From contig JBBQSA010000008.1 of assembly GCA_038214295.1 (NCBI GenBank), forward strand, positions 15,362-79,361: 64,000 nt of DNA, in the 5' to 3' direction. The translations under genes and the position numbers were made by a program. Shown here in pieces: positions 44,726 to 52,619 of the stretch (positions are counted from its first letter, which is position 1; every line of letters starts with the position of its first letter). This DNA comes from SHZI01 sp038214295 (GTDB taxonomy: Bacteria > Pseudomonadota > Gammaproteobacteria > Steroidobacterales > GCA-2729495). The notes beneath the pieces were generated by a model. It ran no database searches and was not told the DNA's origin. It saw only the letters and a program-made list of their open reading frames with translations.

Positions 44726-44739
44726 GTGCGCTACCGTAC
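44726..44739. promoter_or_regulatory. Operator-like dyad GTNCGCTACCGNAC, copy 1
   Basis: GTGCGCTACCGTAC: half-sites GTNCG and CGNAC around a CTAC spacer. It lies between the divergent glycine-zipper gene (75 bases from its ATG) and the first Crp/Fnr gene (108 bases from its GTG). The same element occurs twice more in this module (45554 and 47243). Inferred target of the Crp/Fnr-type regulators. Confidence 0.6.
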
Positions 44740-44847
44740 CCTCGCCGGGCTGTTCGTGCGCTAGCAGACGGTGAATGTTCCCCCATCGGCAGAGAGTGAC
44801 CATTGGCTTGGCCGCTGGGTTGGCCCTGTGGCCGGGAGGGACGCACC

Positions 44848-45540
44848 GTGCCGCTTGCCGAAAACCACCTCATCAGCCTGCTGCCGCGCGCGGAGCGGCA
44901 GCGAGTCATCGGCGCCTGCAGCGACGCCACACTGGATTTGGGCACCGTGCTCTACCGGCCCGGCCAGGTTACCCGCCACGTCTATTTTCCCCGGAGCGGC
45001 TACGTCTCGCTGGTGACCGCCGACCGGGGCCGACCAGCCCTCGAAGTGGGCATGGTTGGACGTGAGGGGATGCTCGGGGCGCACCTGGCCCTGGGCGTGG
45101 ACCTTGAGCCGCTGCACGGGATCGTTCAGGGGCAGGGTGCGGCGCGCTGCCTGTCCGGGGTGGCCTTCCGCCGGGAGCTGGCGCGCGGCACCGGCCTGAA
45201 GCGGATCGTGGACCGCTACCTGTACATCCTGATGGTGCAACTGGCGACAGCCTCCTCCTGCACCCGGTTTCACGGCGTCTCCGCACGTCTCGCGCGCTGG
45301 CTGCTCATGAGCCAGGACCGGGCCGAGTCCGACACTTTCCCGGTCACCCAGGCGTTTCTCGGCTATATGCTCGGCGTCCGCCGGGTCAGCATCACCGACG
45401 CGGCCGGTGGCCTGCAGCGGCGCGGGCTGATCCGCTACCAGCGCGGTGTGATCACCGTCTGTGACCGGGACCGGATGGTCGCCGCGGCCTGCGCCTGCTA
45501 CAAGGACGACCAGGCGGCCTACCGCAAATTGCTGGGCTGA
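44848..45540 (+). CDS. Crp/Fnr family transcription regulator (first copy)
   Basis: Cyclic-nucleotide-binding-like domain (residues 15-120, with HVYFPRSGYVSL and GREGMLGAHL) and a winged HTH (about 155-215, TQAFLGYMLGVRRVSITDAA). Residues that bind cAMP in Crp are not evident, and there is no FNR-type Cys cluster, so the signal is unknown. The GTG at 44848 has GGGAGGG seven bases upstream; 230 residues. Its HTH resembles that of the second regulator at 46459-47181 (VRR..(V/I)T..AG.LQ), suggesting the same DNA target. Confidence 0.93.
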   Translation: MPLAENHLISLLPRAERQRVIGACSDATLDLGTVLYRPGQVTRHVYFPRSGYVSLVTADRGRPALEVGMVGREGMLGAHLALGVDLEPLHGIVQGQGAARCLSGVAFRRELARGTGLKRIVDRYLYILMVQLATASSCTRFHGVSARLARWLLMSQDRAESDTFPVTQAFLGYMLGVRRVSITDAAGGLQRRGLIRYQRGVITVCDRDRMVAAACACYKDDQAAYRKLLG

Positions 45541-45553
45541 CCCCCCGGCAAAT

Positions 45554-45567
45554 GTTCGCTACCGTAC
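45554..45567. promoter_or_regulatory. Operator-like dyad GTNCGCTACCGNAC, copy 2
   Basis: GTTCGCTACCGTAC, 61 bases before the ATG of the PA2779-like gene and just after the end of the first Crp/Fnr gene. It has the same half-sites and spacer as the copies at 44726 and 47243. Confidence 0.6.
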
Positions 45568-45628
45568 GGACGATCGCCGGCCAACTGGCTAGATTCCTCT
45601 TGCGGATTACCGCCCTAGGGGACATACC

Positions 45629-46009
45629 ATGAATTTTCGCCAGACCATCGCCTCGATCACCATCAGCTGCTTCCTGTCGCTGGCACTGCACGTGCCCACC
45701 GCCTCGGCAAACGTGATCGGGACCCAGGCCTACCTGTCTGCCACGACCCGGGCCGGCCAGATCGCGTCGGTGCAGGCCTCCCTGGCCCGCGACGACGTGC
45801 GTGCCCAGCTCCAGAAGTTCGGCGTCGATGCGGCTGATGCCTCCGCCCGCGTGGCCTCGCTGACCGATGAGGAACTCACCACCGTCAGCAACCAGCTGGA
45901 TACCCTGCCCGCCGGCGGCGATGGTGTCATCGTCGTCCTCGGCATCGTGTTCCTCGTGCTGCTGATCCTCGAACTCACCGGCGTCATCCATATCTTCAGG
46001 AACGTCTGA
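45629..46009 (+). CDS. PA2779-like small exported membrane protein
   Basis: A signal peptide (residues 1-27, ending TASA) is followed by a small helical domain and a C-terminal membrane helix (VIVVLGIVFLVLLILELTGV). The core AYLSATTRAGQIASVQASLA and LGIVFLVLLILELTGVI resemble the PA2779 family of unknown function. 126 residues. First of three small membrane-protein genes in a row, all on the plus strand. Confidence 0.85.
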   Translation: MNFRQTIASITISCFLSLALHVPTASANVIGTQAYLSATTRAGQIASVQASLARDDVRAQLQKFGVDAADASARVASLTDEELTTVSNQLDTLPAGGDGVIVVLGIVFLVLLILELTGVIHIFRNV

Positions 46010-46049
46010 AGCCGCCACCCCCCGATCGCAACGCCAGGAGCCGATTCCA

Positions 46050-46199
46050 ATGCTCGAAACCATCGCCGTCATACTTCTCGTCCTGTGGGCCCTGGGCCTC
46101 GTCACCTCCTACACGATGGGCGGTTTCATCCACATCCTCCTGGTCATCGCGCTCGTCGTCATCGTGATTCGGGTGATCCAGGGCCGGAGGGTGTTGTAG
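46050..46199 (+). CDS. Lmo0937-like 49-residue membrane protein
   Basis: A very short protein beginning MLETIAVILLVLWALGLVTS with two hydrophobic segments (residues 3-18 and 25-43) and ending GRRVL. This matches the Lmo0937 family, often found with stress-response genes. GGAG lies ten bases upstream of the ATG. The next gene starts at the base after its stop. Confidence 0.85.
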   Translation: MLETIAVILLVLWALGLVTSYTMGGFIHILLVIALVVIVIRVIQGRRVL

Positions 46200-46421
46200 A
46201 TGGACACCGCCAGAATCGCAGGCATCGCCTTGCTGGTTGCCGGCATCCTTGCCCTGGCCTACGGCGGCTTCAGCTACACGAAGGACACCCAGAAGGCGAA
46301 GCTGGGGCCCATCGAGCTGACGGTAAAGGACACGAAAACGGTCAACATCCCCGTCTGGGCCGGCGTGGCGGCGCTGGTGGCCGGTGGGGCGCTGCTGCTG
46401 ACTGGTGCGCGGAAGTCCTGA
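46200..46421 (+). CDS. DUF3185 family membrane protein
   Basis: A 73-residue protein with two membrane helices (IAGIALLVAGILALAYGGFS and VWAGVAALVAGGALLLTG) around a short loop TKDTQKAKLGPIELTVKD. DUF3185 proteins have no known function. The ATG directly follows the preceding stop codon, so translation is likely coupled. Confidence 0.88.
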   Translation: MDTARIAGIALLVAGILALAYGGFSYTKDTQKAKLGPIELTVKDTKTVNIPVWAGVAALVAGGALLLTGARKS

Positions 46422-46457
46422 GTGCGCGGTCCTGAGTGCGCGGTCCTGAGTGCGCGG
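46416..46457 (+). repeat. Three exact 14-bp tandem repeats
   Basis: Unit TCCTGAGTGCGCGG occurs three times without a change, at 46416, 46430 and 46444. The first copy contains the stop codon of the DUF3185 gene and the last ends two bases before the end of the second Crp/Fnr gene. The array fills the space between two convergent genes. Confidence 0.9.
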
Positions 46458-46458
46458 T

Positions 46459-47181
46459 CTAGGGCCGCGCGACTTCGGGCAACAGCCGGTCGAATTCCTG
46501 CTTGACCACCCCGTAGCACTCGCAGGCGTAACTTTCCAGCTTTTTGCGGTCCGTGACGGTGATCCTTCCACGGCTGTAGTTGATCAGGCCGGCCTTCTGC
46601 AGCTTGCCGGCGGATTCAGTCACGCCCTCCCGGCGCACACCCAGCATGTTGGCGATCAGTTCCTGGGTCATCACCAGCTCGTTCGAGGGCAGGCGGTCCA
46701 GGCTGAGCAGCAGCCAGCGGCACAGCTGCTGCTCCACCGAGTGATGCCGGTTGCAGACCGCTGTCTGGCCCATCTGGGTGAGCAGCGCCTGCGTGTAGCG
46801 CAACAGGAGCCGCTGCATCGATGTCGCCCGCAGGAATTCCTCCGTGAGGAGCTTCCCCGGCAGCCGGTAAGCGGTGCCGGCACTCTGGACAACGCCCCGG
46901 CTCGGCGTCGTCTCGCCGCCCATGAACAGCGCCACCCCGACCATGCCCTCGTTGCCGACAATTGCGATCTCGGCGGAATGGCCATCCTCCATCACGTACA
47001 GCAGGGAAACGATACAGTTGGCCGGGAAGTACACGTGCTGCAACTTGGTGCCAGATTCGTACAGCACCGTGCCGAGCGGCATCGGCACCTGCTCAAGGTG
47101 CGGCTCCACCCGCTCGTAGGCGTCTTCGAGCAGGGCGGCGAGCAGCCGGTTGTCACGGGGCGTCGGCGTGTTGATTGGCAT
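46459..47181 (-). CDS. Crp/Fnr family transcription regulator (second copy)
   Basis: Paralogue of the regulator at 44848-45540. The sensor domain carries HVYFPANCIVSLLYVMEDG and GNEGMVGVALFMGG; the HTH is TQELIANMLGVRREGVTESA, and the C-terminus has ACECYGVVKQEFDRLLPE. The ATG 47181 has GGGGAGG five bases upstream, favouring 240 residues over the longer frame to 47226. No cAMP-binding or Fe-S residues stand out. An operator-like dyad lies 62 bases before its start, so self-regulation is likely. Confidence 0.93.
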   Translation of the reverse strand: MPINTPTPRDNRLLAALLEDAYERVEPHLEQVPMPLGTVLYESGTKLQHVYFPANCIVSLLYVMEDGHSAEIAIVGNEGMVGVALFMGGETTPSRGVVQSAGTAYRLPGKLLTEEFLRATSMQRLLLRYTQALLTQMGQTAVCNRHHSVEQQLCRWLLLSLDRLPSNELVMTQELIANMLGVRREGVTESAGKLQKAGLINYSRGRITVTDRKKLESYACECYGVVKQEFDRLLPEVARP

Positions 47182-47242
47182 ACGGCCTCCCCAGGGCTTA
47201 GGCGCCTGAGCCTGTGCATTGAGCATAGTCCTCCGGACAGCT

Positions 47243-47256
47243 GTCCGCTACCGAAC
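47243..47256. promoter_or_regulatory. Operator-like dyad GTNCGCTACCGNAC, copy 3
   Basis: GTCCGCTACCGAAC, between the second Crp/Fnr gene (start 47181, leftward) and the DUF4398 lipoprotein gene (start 47361, rightward). Same half-sites and spacer as the copies at 44726 and 45554. Confidence 0.6.
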
Positions 47257-47360
47257 ACACCTGGCGCAAGGGTTATGTACGCCCCCGCACAGACCCGGAC
47301 GCCGCTGGGCCGCATGCTAAACTCATAAGAAGCCGCTCATCGGCTTTGGGGACAACGAAT

Positions 47361-47774
47361 ATGCGTAATGCAACAAGAAACCGGCGTCGCCTGCATCTCG
47401 GCACCGCGCCGCTGGCCGGCGCGCTGCTGCTGGTCGGTGCCTGCGCCTCGGCGCCATTGGCTCCGACCGCCTCGCTGGACGCGGCCCGGGTGGCAATTGC
47501 GAACGCCGAGCGCGTGGATGCCGGCCGCTACGCCGGCGTGGAGCTGGGCGAGGCCCGGGAGAAGCTGGCGGCCGCGAATACCGCGGCTGGCAAGAAGGAC
47601 GTCAAGGACACGGACATGATCACCGCCGGTCGGCTCGCTGAGCAGGCCCGGGTGGAAGCGGAGCTGGCCTCCGCCAAGACAGAGCAGGCCAAGGCTACCG
47701 CCATCAACAGCCAGCTCAGCAGGGACGCCAGCGCCCTGACCGAAGAAATGCAGCGCGCGGGAGACCAGCGATGA
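47361..47774 (+). CDS. DUF4398 lipoprotein
   Basis: Signal peptide with lipobox LVGAC (Cys about residue 30), then an alpha-helical DUF4398 domain, SLDAARVAIANAERVDAGRY and YAGVELGEAREKLAAANTAA. 137 residues. Overlaps the next gene by four bases (ATGA). These proteins are thought to work in the outer envelope, but their role is not known. Confidence 0.88.
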   Translation: MRNATRNRRRLHLGTAPLAGALLLVGACASAPLAPTASLDAARVAIANAERVDAGRYAGVELGEAREKLAAANTAAGKKDVKDTDMITAGRLAEQARVEAELASAKTEQAKATAINSQLSRDASALTEEMQRAGDQR

Positions 47775-48685
47775 ACACCCATAGAACCAGCCGTATCTTT
47801 CCGGCCCCGACGATCCTGGCCTCAGCCGCCGTCCTGCTGGCGATCGCCGGCTGCGCCACGACGCCGATGAGCCCGCCGGGCGCTGCCGACGCACGCGCCA
47901 AGCTGACCCGGCTCCAGTCCGATCCGAACCTGGTCAATCGCGCGCCGGGCGCGCTGAAGGAAGCCGAAGCGGCCGTCCGCACAGCCGAACAGCCGATCAG
48001 CAAGGACGAAGCGCTGGGGGCCCACCGGGTCTACATGGCGGACCGCAAGGTTGAGATTGCGGCGGCGGCTGCCGCGACCCGCTACGCGGAGGACCAGCGC
48101 TCGGTGCTGGAGGCCCAGCGAAGCCGGGCGCGTCTCGACGCCCGCACCCAGGAGGCCGACGCGGCCCGTGCCGATGCAGAGGCCGCACGCAAGGCGGCAG
48201 CGCTGGCCAGCGGCGACGCCGAAGCGGCGCGAGCCGCCGCGGCTGACGCCAACAGCGACGCCGCCGAACTGCAACGGCAGATTGCCGAGATGCAGGCCGA
48301 GGTGACAGACCGGGGCCTGGTGCTGACCCTGGGCAACGTGCTGTTCGCCACGGGCAAGTCGGACGTCAAGGTGGGTGCGGCCAGCAATCTCAACAAGCTG
48401 GTGACGTTCCTGGAAAAGTACCCCGACCGGACTGCCGCGATCGAGGGCCACACCGACAACGTCGGCAGCGACTCGTCCAACCAGGCGCTTTCCCAGCGCC
48501 GCGCGGAATCGGTACGCGCCTACCTCGTGCAGCAGGGCATCAGCGCCCGGCGGCTCACGGCGATCGGCATGGGTGAGGGTGATCCGGTGGCGGACAACGA
48601 CACGACCAGCGGCCGCCAGCAGAATCGCCGGGTGGTGGTGGTGATCGACAACCCGCCAGCCAAGGCGGCTGGCACGGCGAACTAG
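47771..48685 (+). CDS. DUF4398/OmpA-domain lipoprotein
   Basis: Lipobox AIAGC (about residue 28) anchors it to the outer membrane. A helical, Ala/Arg-rich coiled coil (about 40-180) leads to a C-terminal OmpA-like domain that binds peptidoglycan: VLFATGKSDVKVGAASNLNK and the Asp/Arg motif GHTDNVGSDSSNQALSQRRA. 304 residues. Likely ties the outer membrane to the wall; coupled to the smaller DUF4398 protein upstream. Confidence 0.92.
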   Translation: MNTHRTSRIFPAPTILASAAVLLAIAGCATTPMSPPGAADARAKLTRLQSDPNLVNRAPGALKEAEAAVRTAEQPISKDEALGAHRVYMADRKVEIAAAAAATRYAEDQRSVLEAQRSRARLDARTQEADAARADAEAARKAAALASGDAEAARAAAADANSDAAELQRQIAEMQAEVTDRGLVLTLGNVLFATGKSDVKVGAASNLNKLVTFLEKYPDRTAAIEGHTDNVGSDSSNQALSQRRAESVRAYLVQQGISARRLTAIGMGEGDPVADNDTTSGRQQNRRVVVVIDNPPAKAAGTAN

Positions 48686-48731
48686 CAACGGTTCAGCGGC
48701 TCCCGCGACGGGGTCGCCATGCGCACCATGG

Positions 48732-48763
48732 ACCCGCGAGGCTGCAAGGCCTCGCGGGTTTTT
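48732..48763 (+). terminator. Intrinsic terminator after the OmpA-domain gene
   Basis: ACCCGCGAGGC (48732-48742) pairs perfectly with GCCTCGCGGGT (48749-48759) around a 6-base loop, followed by TTTT up to 48763. A textbook rho-independent terminator for the DUF4398 operon. Confidence 0.9.
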
Positions 48764-48800
48764 GCCTGTTTGGGACCAGCGGCTGCCGGGAGACCTGCCC

Positions 48801-49382
48801 ATGAGCTACGAAGAACCGTCCTATACCGTCGCCGGTCGCGCGGGCCCCGTGGAGTTTCGCCGCTACGAACCGTCCCTCGCCGCCGAGACCCTGGTGGAGG
48901 GCATTGACGACTTCGACCAGGCCGGGAACGAAGGCTTCCGCCGCCTGTTCCGCTACATCGCCGGCGGTAACACCCGCCAGTCCCGGATCGCGATGACCGT
49001 GCCGGTGGCCCAGGCGCCAGCGAAACGGGAGAGTGAGAAGATCGCGATGACGGTGCCCGTCCAGCAGACCCATTCCGGCGGCGGCTGGCGCATCGCCTTC
49101 ATGGTGCCCGGCCAGTACACCCTCGAAACCGCGCCGACACCTTCTGATTCGCGCGTCCGGGTAGTAGAGGTTCCCGGGCGGCTGATGGCCGTGCTGCGTT
49201 ACGCGGGTCGGTGGACCGAGCGCAACTACCAGGGGCAGCGCGCCGAGTTGCTGGAGCGGCTCTCGGTGGCTGGAGTGGCAACCTTGGGTGAGCCCCGGCT
49301 CGCTCGTTATAACGGACCGCTCTCGCTGCCGATGTTCCGGCGGAATGAAGTGCAGGTGGAAGTGGAGCGGGCGCCGGACTGA
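48801..49382 (+). CDS. SOUL family heme-binding-like protein
   Basis: Begins MSYEEPSYTVAGRAGPVEFR; the family motif RRYEPSLAAETLVEG and the two related strands IAMTVPVAQ and IAMTVPVQQ are seen, then FMVPGQYTLETAP. SOUL proteins bind heme or porphyrin in eukaryotes; the bacterial role is unclear. No signal peptide is seen from the ATG 48801 (193 residues); ORF continuation upstream to 48762 runs into the terminator. Confidence 0.92.
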   Translation: MSYEEPSYTVAGRAGPVEFRRYEPSLAAETLVEGIDDFDQAGNEGFRRLFRYIAGGNTRQSRIAMTVPVAQAPAKRESEKIAMTVPVQQTHSGGGWRIAFMVPGQYTLETAPTPSDSRVRVVEVPGRLMAVLRYAGRWTERNYQGQRAELLERLSVAGVATLGEPRLARYNGPLSLPMFRRNEVQVEVERAPD

Positions 49383-49387
49383 AAAGC

Positions 49388-49423
49388 CACTGCCGCCGGA
49401 CCGGAGGGGGCCCGGCGGCAGTG
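49388..49423. terminator. Bidirectional hairpin between convergent genes
   Basis: CACTGCCGCCGG (49388-49399) pairs perfectly with CCGGCGGCAGTG (49412-49423) around a 12-base loop. It lies six bases after the SOUL stop and before the end of the DUF4397 gene. No T-tract is present. Confidence 0.6.
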
Positions 49424-49436
49424 ATTCGCGACAAAG

Positions 49437-50822
49437 CTACAGCGTGTCGTCGGCCACCAGCAGGCCCAGCGGCCCGCCATCGATACCATCCCTGGCAATG
49501 ACCGTCGCGACGGTGCCCGCCGGTGCCGGCAGGGTCGCGAAGATCGCCACCGGCGACTTGAGACCCGCCGGCGTCACCGACACCTCGTAGGTCCCGCCGG
49601 CCAGGGCCACGTAACCCGTGTTGGCCTTGAACGGCACGTTGGCGAAGGTCGGGCTCACCGTGTTGATGTCGGTGCCGGGCGCGGCCACGTAGATGTCCAC
49701 GGGGCCGGCGCTCGGCGAGCCGTGGATGATGCGCACCCGGGCCTCCGTTGCGATGCTGCGGCGTTCGTCGGTGAGCACAAGCGGCTCGATCGCACTGAAG
49801 ACGTTCACGGCGAGCACGGAGTAGCGGACCCCGGCCTGCAGCGTCAGGTCCGCGTTGATCGCCGTGATCGTCTGCGACTCGTCATCCACGACCTTGATGT
49901 TGTAGGTCGCCGGGGGGACGCTCGCGTAGGCGGAGAGCGCCGGGAAGGTCACGCCATCGAACAGCGGCGACGCCAGGTTGTCGTTGACGATGACATCGAC
50001 GGCACCCGTGTCGGGTGACAGGTGGCCGGCCCTCACGCCCGCTACCGTATCGACGTCCAGCAGCTCGGACTGGGTGGTGCCGTCATTGACCAAAAGCGAG
50101 ATTGGCGATGGTCCATTGGTGGTGTTGTTGACGGCCACCACCAGGAGATCGGACCCGGCCGTCAGCGCTACCGTGCCCGAGTCGTAGACCGGTGTCAGGC
50201 TGCCGGTCAGCGTCGCGCGGATACGGTAGGAGCCCGCGGGCACCTCCACGGGGCCCAGGTCGCCACCAAAGTCGAAGGTGCCGAGGGGCGCGGTCGAATT
50301 GTCGAGGACCACGGCCGGGGCCGTAACGTAGACCACGACGCCCTGGGGCGCAACCGGCGCCGCATGGACCACCTGGACCCGCACTTGCCCGGCAGTCACT
50401 GCGGTGGACGGATTGGATATCACCAGCGGCTGCAGTGTGTTATCTCCCACCTTGCCGATGGCGAGGACGCTGTAGTCCGTTCCACTGTCGAGACTGAAGC
50501 CGGCCACGGGAATGACCGTGACATCGCCGGCCGGGGTGATGGCGTCAACACGCAGGTCGTAGGTGCCACGACTGAGGCGGAGGAAGCCGGAACCCTGCTT
50601 GTAGTCCACCTCCGTAAGCACTGGCGCGCCGTCCACCAGTACGTTGACCTTCGGTGCGTCGGGAGAGGCGTGAATGACGCGGAGCTCACCTGTCGGCGTT
50701 CCATTGCTCCCGCCACAGGCACTCAGAATCAGTGCGCCAAACGCCAGTGTCGCTCCCAGGAGGAGACGGCGAACGGCGACCGTTGCAGTCGGCTTCGTTA
50801 CAACTTGCTCGTGATACAGCAC
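49437..50822 (-). CDS. DUF4397-repeat lipoprotein
   Basis: Surface or periplasmic lipoprotein with lipobox LSAC (about residue 36). Four related beta-rich units can be picked out by their openings: LRVIHASPDAPKVNVLVDG, VRVQVVHAAPVAPQGVVVYV, VRAGHLSPDTGAVDVIVND and VRIIHGSPSAGPVDIYVAA. DUF4397 is common in predicted cell-surface proteins; the function is unknown. The GTG start has GGAG nine bases upstream. 461 residues. Confidence 0.9.
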   Translation of the reverse strand: MLYHEQVVTKPTATVAVRRLLLGATLAFGALILSACGGSNGTPTGELRVIHASPDAPKVNVLVDGAPVLTEVDYKQGSGFLRLSRGTYDLRVDAITPAGDVTVIPVAGFSLDSGTDYSVLAIGKVGDNTLQPLVISNPSTAVTAGQVRVQVVHAAPVAPQGVVVYVTAPAVVLDNSTAPLGTFDFGGDLGPVEVPAGSYRIRATLTGSLTPVYDSGTVALTAGSDLLVVAVNNTTNGPSPISLLVNDGTTQSELLDVDTVAGVRAGHLSPDTGAVDVIVNDNLASPLFDGVTFPALSAYASVPPATYNIKVVDDESQTITAINADLTLQAGVRYSVLAVNVFSAIEPLVLTDERRSIATEARVRIIHGSPSAGPVDIYVAAPGTDINTVSPTFANVPFKANTGYVALAGGTYEVSVTPAGLKSPVAIFATLPAPAGTVATVIARDGIDGGPLGLLVADDTL

Positions 50823-50974
50823 GGTGGATACTCCGAATTGAACATATGACGAGCAGTGTTCTTCGGATGGGTTGGCCGAAAGGATTCAGGGCCGGCAGTG
50901 ACGCGGTGCAACCGATGCCTGTCCTGTAGCCTCTATACTGCTGCACACCAACAGCACTGGTCCGGGGACAAGCT

Positions 50975-52540
50975 GTGCAACTTTCCTTTCGTCGTGCGTT
51001 CGCGTCGCTAGCGCTATTACTCCTGGTTTCACTTCCAGTGGCGGCGAGTGTCGAACCGGGTCTGGCGCCGACGCGGGACGCCATATCCCAGGTGCTCGTG
51101 GCGGTCCTGATCGCCGGCGTGTTCGTGCTGCTCGCGCTGGAGAAGGCGCACCGGGTCCTCGTGATCGCCTCCGTCGTGGGACTGATGTGGCTCGTCACCT
51201 ATCTCACCCCCTACCAATTACTGCCCTTCGACACGGCCAAGAACGCGCTTGACCTGAACGTCCTCGTCCTGCTGGCCTCGATGATGGCGGTAGTGGGCGT
51301 CCTGAAGACGACCGGCGTATTTTCCTACGCGGTCGGCAGGCTGCTCCGGACCTCCGGCGGCCGGCCGGCCCTTATCGTCGCCCTGATGATCTGGTTTACC
51401 GGCATCCTGTCGAGCCTCGCGGACAACGTGACGACGGTGATCTTCGCCACGCCCATGGCCCTGGAGCTCGCCGCCCGCCTCCGGATCCGGCCGATGGCCG
51501 TCCTGCTGCCCATGGTGATGGCCTCGAACATTGGCGGCACGGCCACGCTGATCGGCGACCCGCCGAACATCCTGATCGGTTCCGGCGCCGGCCTGTCCTT
51601 CCTGGACTTCGTGCTCAACCTGACGGCCCCCGTGCTGCTGATGCTGGTGGTCCTCGAGGTTTACTCGCGCCGCTACTTTGCGGACGACCATGCAGGCGCG
51701 CTCCAGCAGATCGATCCGGACACGCTCGCTCTGCCGGAGCTCAGGAACCCGGCCCTCCTTCGCTGGGGCCTCATGATCTCGGCCCTGATCTTCGTCGGCT
51801 TCCTGACCCACAGCCTCACCGGCATGCCGGCCTCGATACCGGCTGCCGTGGGCGCCGCGGCGCTGCTCGTGGTGCAGGACGTGCTCTATCTGCGCACCCG
51901 GGACGCGTCCATGGACGAGCGGATCCACGGCATCCTCCGGGTCATGCAGGACGAGATCGAGTGGCCGACCCTGGCATTTTTCGCGATGCTGTTCATGGCG
52001 GTCGGCGCGGCGGTGGCCACGGGCCTGATCGACACGCTGTCGCTTGGCCTCGCCTCGTTCATCGACTGGGGAGCCGCCCACCTGGGTCTTTCGCCCAGCG
52101 GCACCCTGCTCTTCGCGGCCCTCCTCGTGCTGTGGGCCAGCGGCGTGCTGTCCGCGCTGATCGACAACATCCCCTACGTGGCAGTGACCATCCCGATCAT
52201 TGCGAGCCTCACCGGCCAGTTGCAGGGCGACACCGAGATCCTCTGGTGGGCGCTGTCGCTGGGAGCCTGCCTCGGGGGGAACGGCACGGTCATCGGTGCT
52301 TCCGCCAACGTCACCGTGATCGGCCTGGCCGAGCGGGACGGGTACAAGATCAGCTTTGGCCAGTTCGCCCGCTTCGGCGTCCGGGTGACCGCCATGACCC
52401 TGGTGATTTCCTCGGTATTCATTGCGGCGCACCTGTACCTGGGCCCGGCCATCACCCACGGCACGATGCTCGCCATCCTGGCGGCGGTCGTCCTCGCCCG
52501 GGCCGGCGCCCGGAAGGCCGGTCGCCCGCAACCGGTGTGA
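50975..52540 (+). CDS. ArsB/NhaD superfamily ion permease
   Basis: Inner-membrane transporter with about 11-12 helices in two inverted halves: the first half has ASNIGGTATLIGDPPNILIG, the second LGACLGGNGTVIGASANVTV with ALIDNIPYVAVTIPI before it. These are the substrate-binding re-entrant motifs of the ion-transporter (IT) superfamily. The N-terminus has a signal-like stretch ending PVAAS. Could carry citrate, arsenite or exchange Na+/H+; the sequence alone does not say. GTG start, 521 residues. Confidence 0.88.
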   Translation: MQLSFRRAFASLALLLLVSLPVAASVEPGLAPTRDAISQVLVAVLIAGVFVLLALEKAHRVLVIASVVGLMWLVTYLTPYQLLPFDTAKNALDLNVLVLLASMMAVVGVLKTTGVFSYAVGRLLRTSGGRPALIVALMIWFTGILSSLADNVTTVIFATPMALELAARLRIRPMAVLLPMVMASNIGGTATLIGDPPNILIGSGAGLSFLDFVLNLTAPVLLMLVVLEVYSRRYFADDHAGALQQIDPDTLALPELRNPALLRWGLMISALIFVGFLTHSLTGMPASIPAAVGAAALLVVQDVLYLRTRDASMDERIHGILRVMQDEIEWPTLAFFAMLFMAVGAAVATGLIDTLSLGLASFIDWGAAHLGLSPSGTLLFAALLVLWASGVLSALIDNIPYVAVTIPIIASLTGQLQGDTEILWWALSLGACLGGNGTVIGASANVTVIGLAERDGYKISFGQFARFGVRVTAMTLVISSVFIAAHLYLGPAITHGTMLAILAAVVLARAGARKAGRPQPV

Positions 52541-52575
52541 CGCGCGTCTTGCCCCGGGGCTGACAGGGCGCCTAT

Positions 52576-52595
52576 AGTTGACGTATACGTCAACT
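52576..52595. promoter_or_regulatory. Perfect 20-bp palindrome, probable LiuR operator
   Basis: AGTTGACGTATACGTCAACT is its own reverse complement. It lies 24 bases before the GTG of the MerR-type regulator and includes a TTGACG that could be the -35 box, the usual place for a MerR-family site. It resembles the reported LiuR-type site of proteobacterial leucine-degradation genes. Confidence 0.8.
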
Positions 52596-52619
52596 TATTG
52601 TGCCCCGAGGTGCCGGCCC

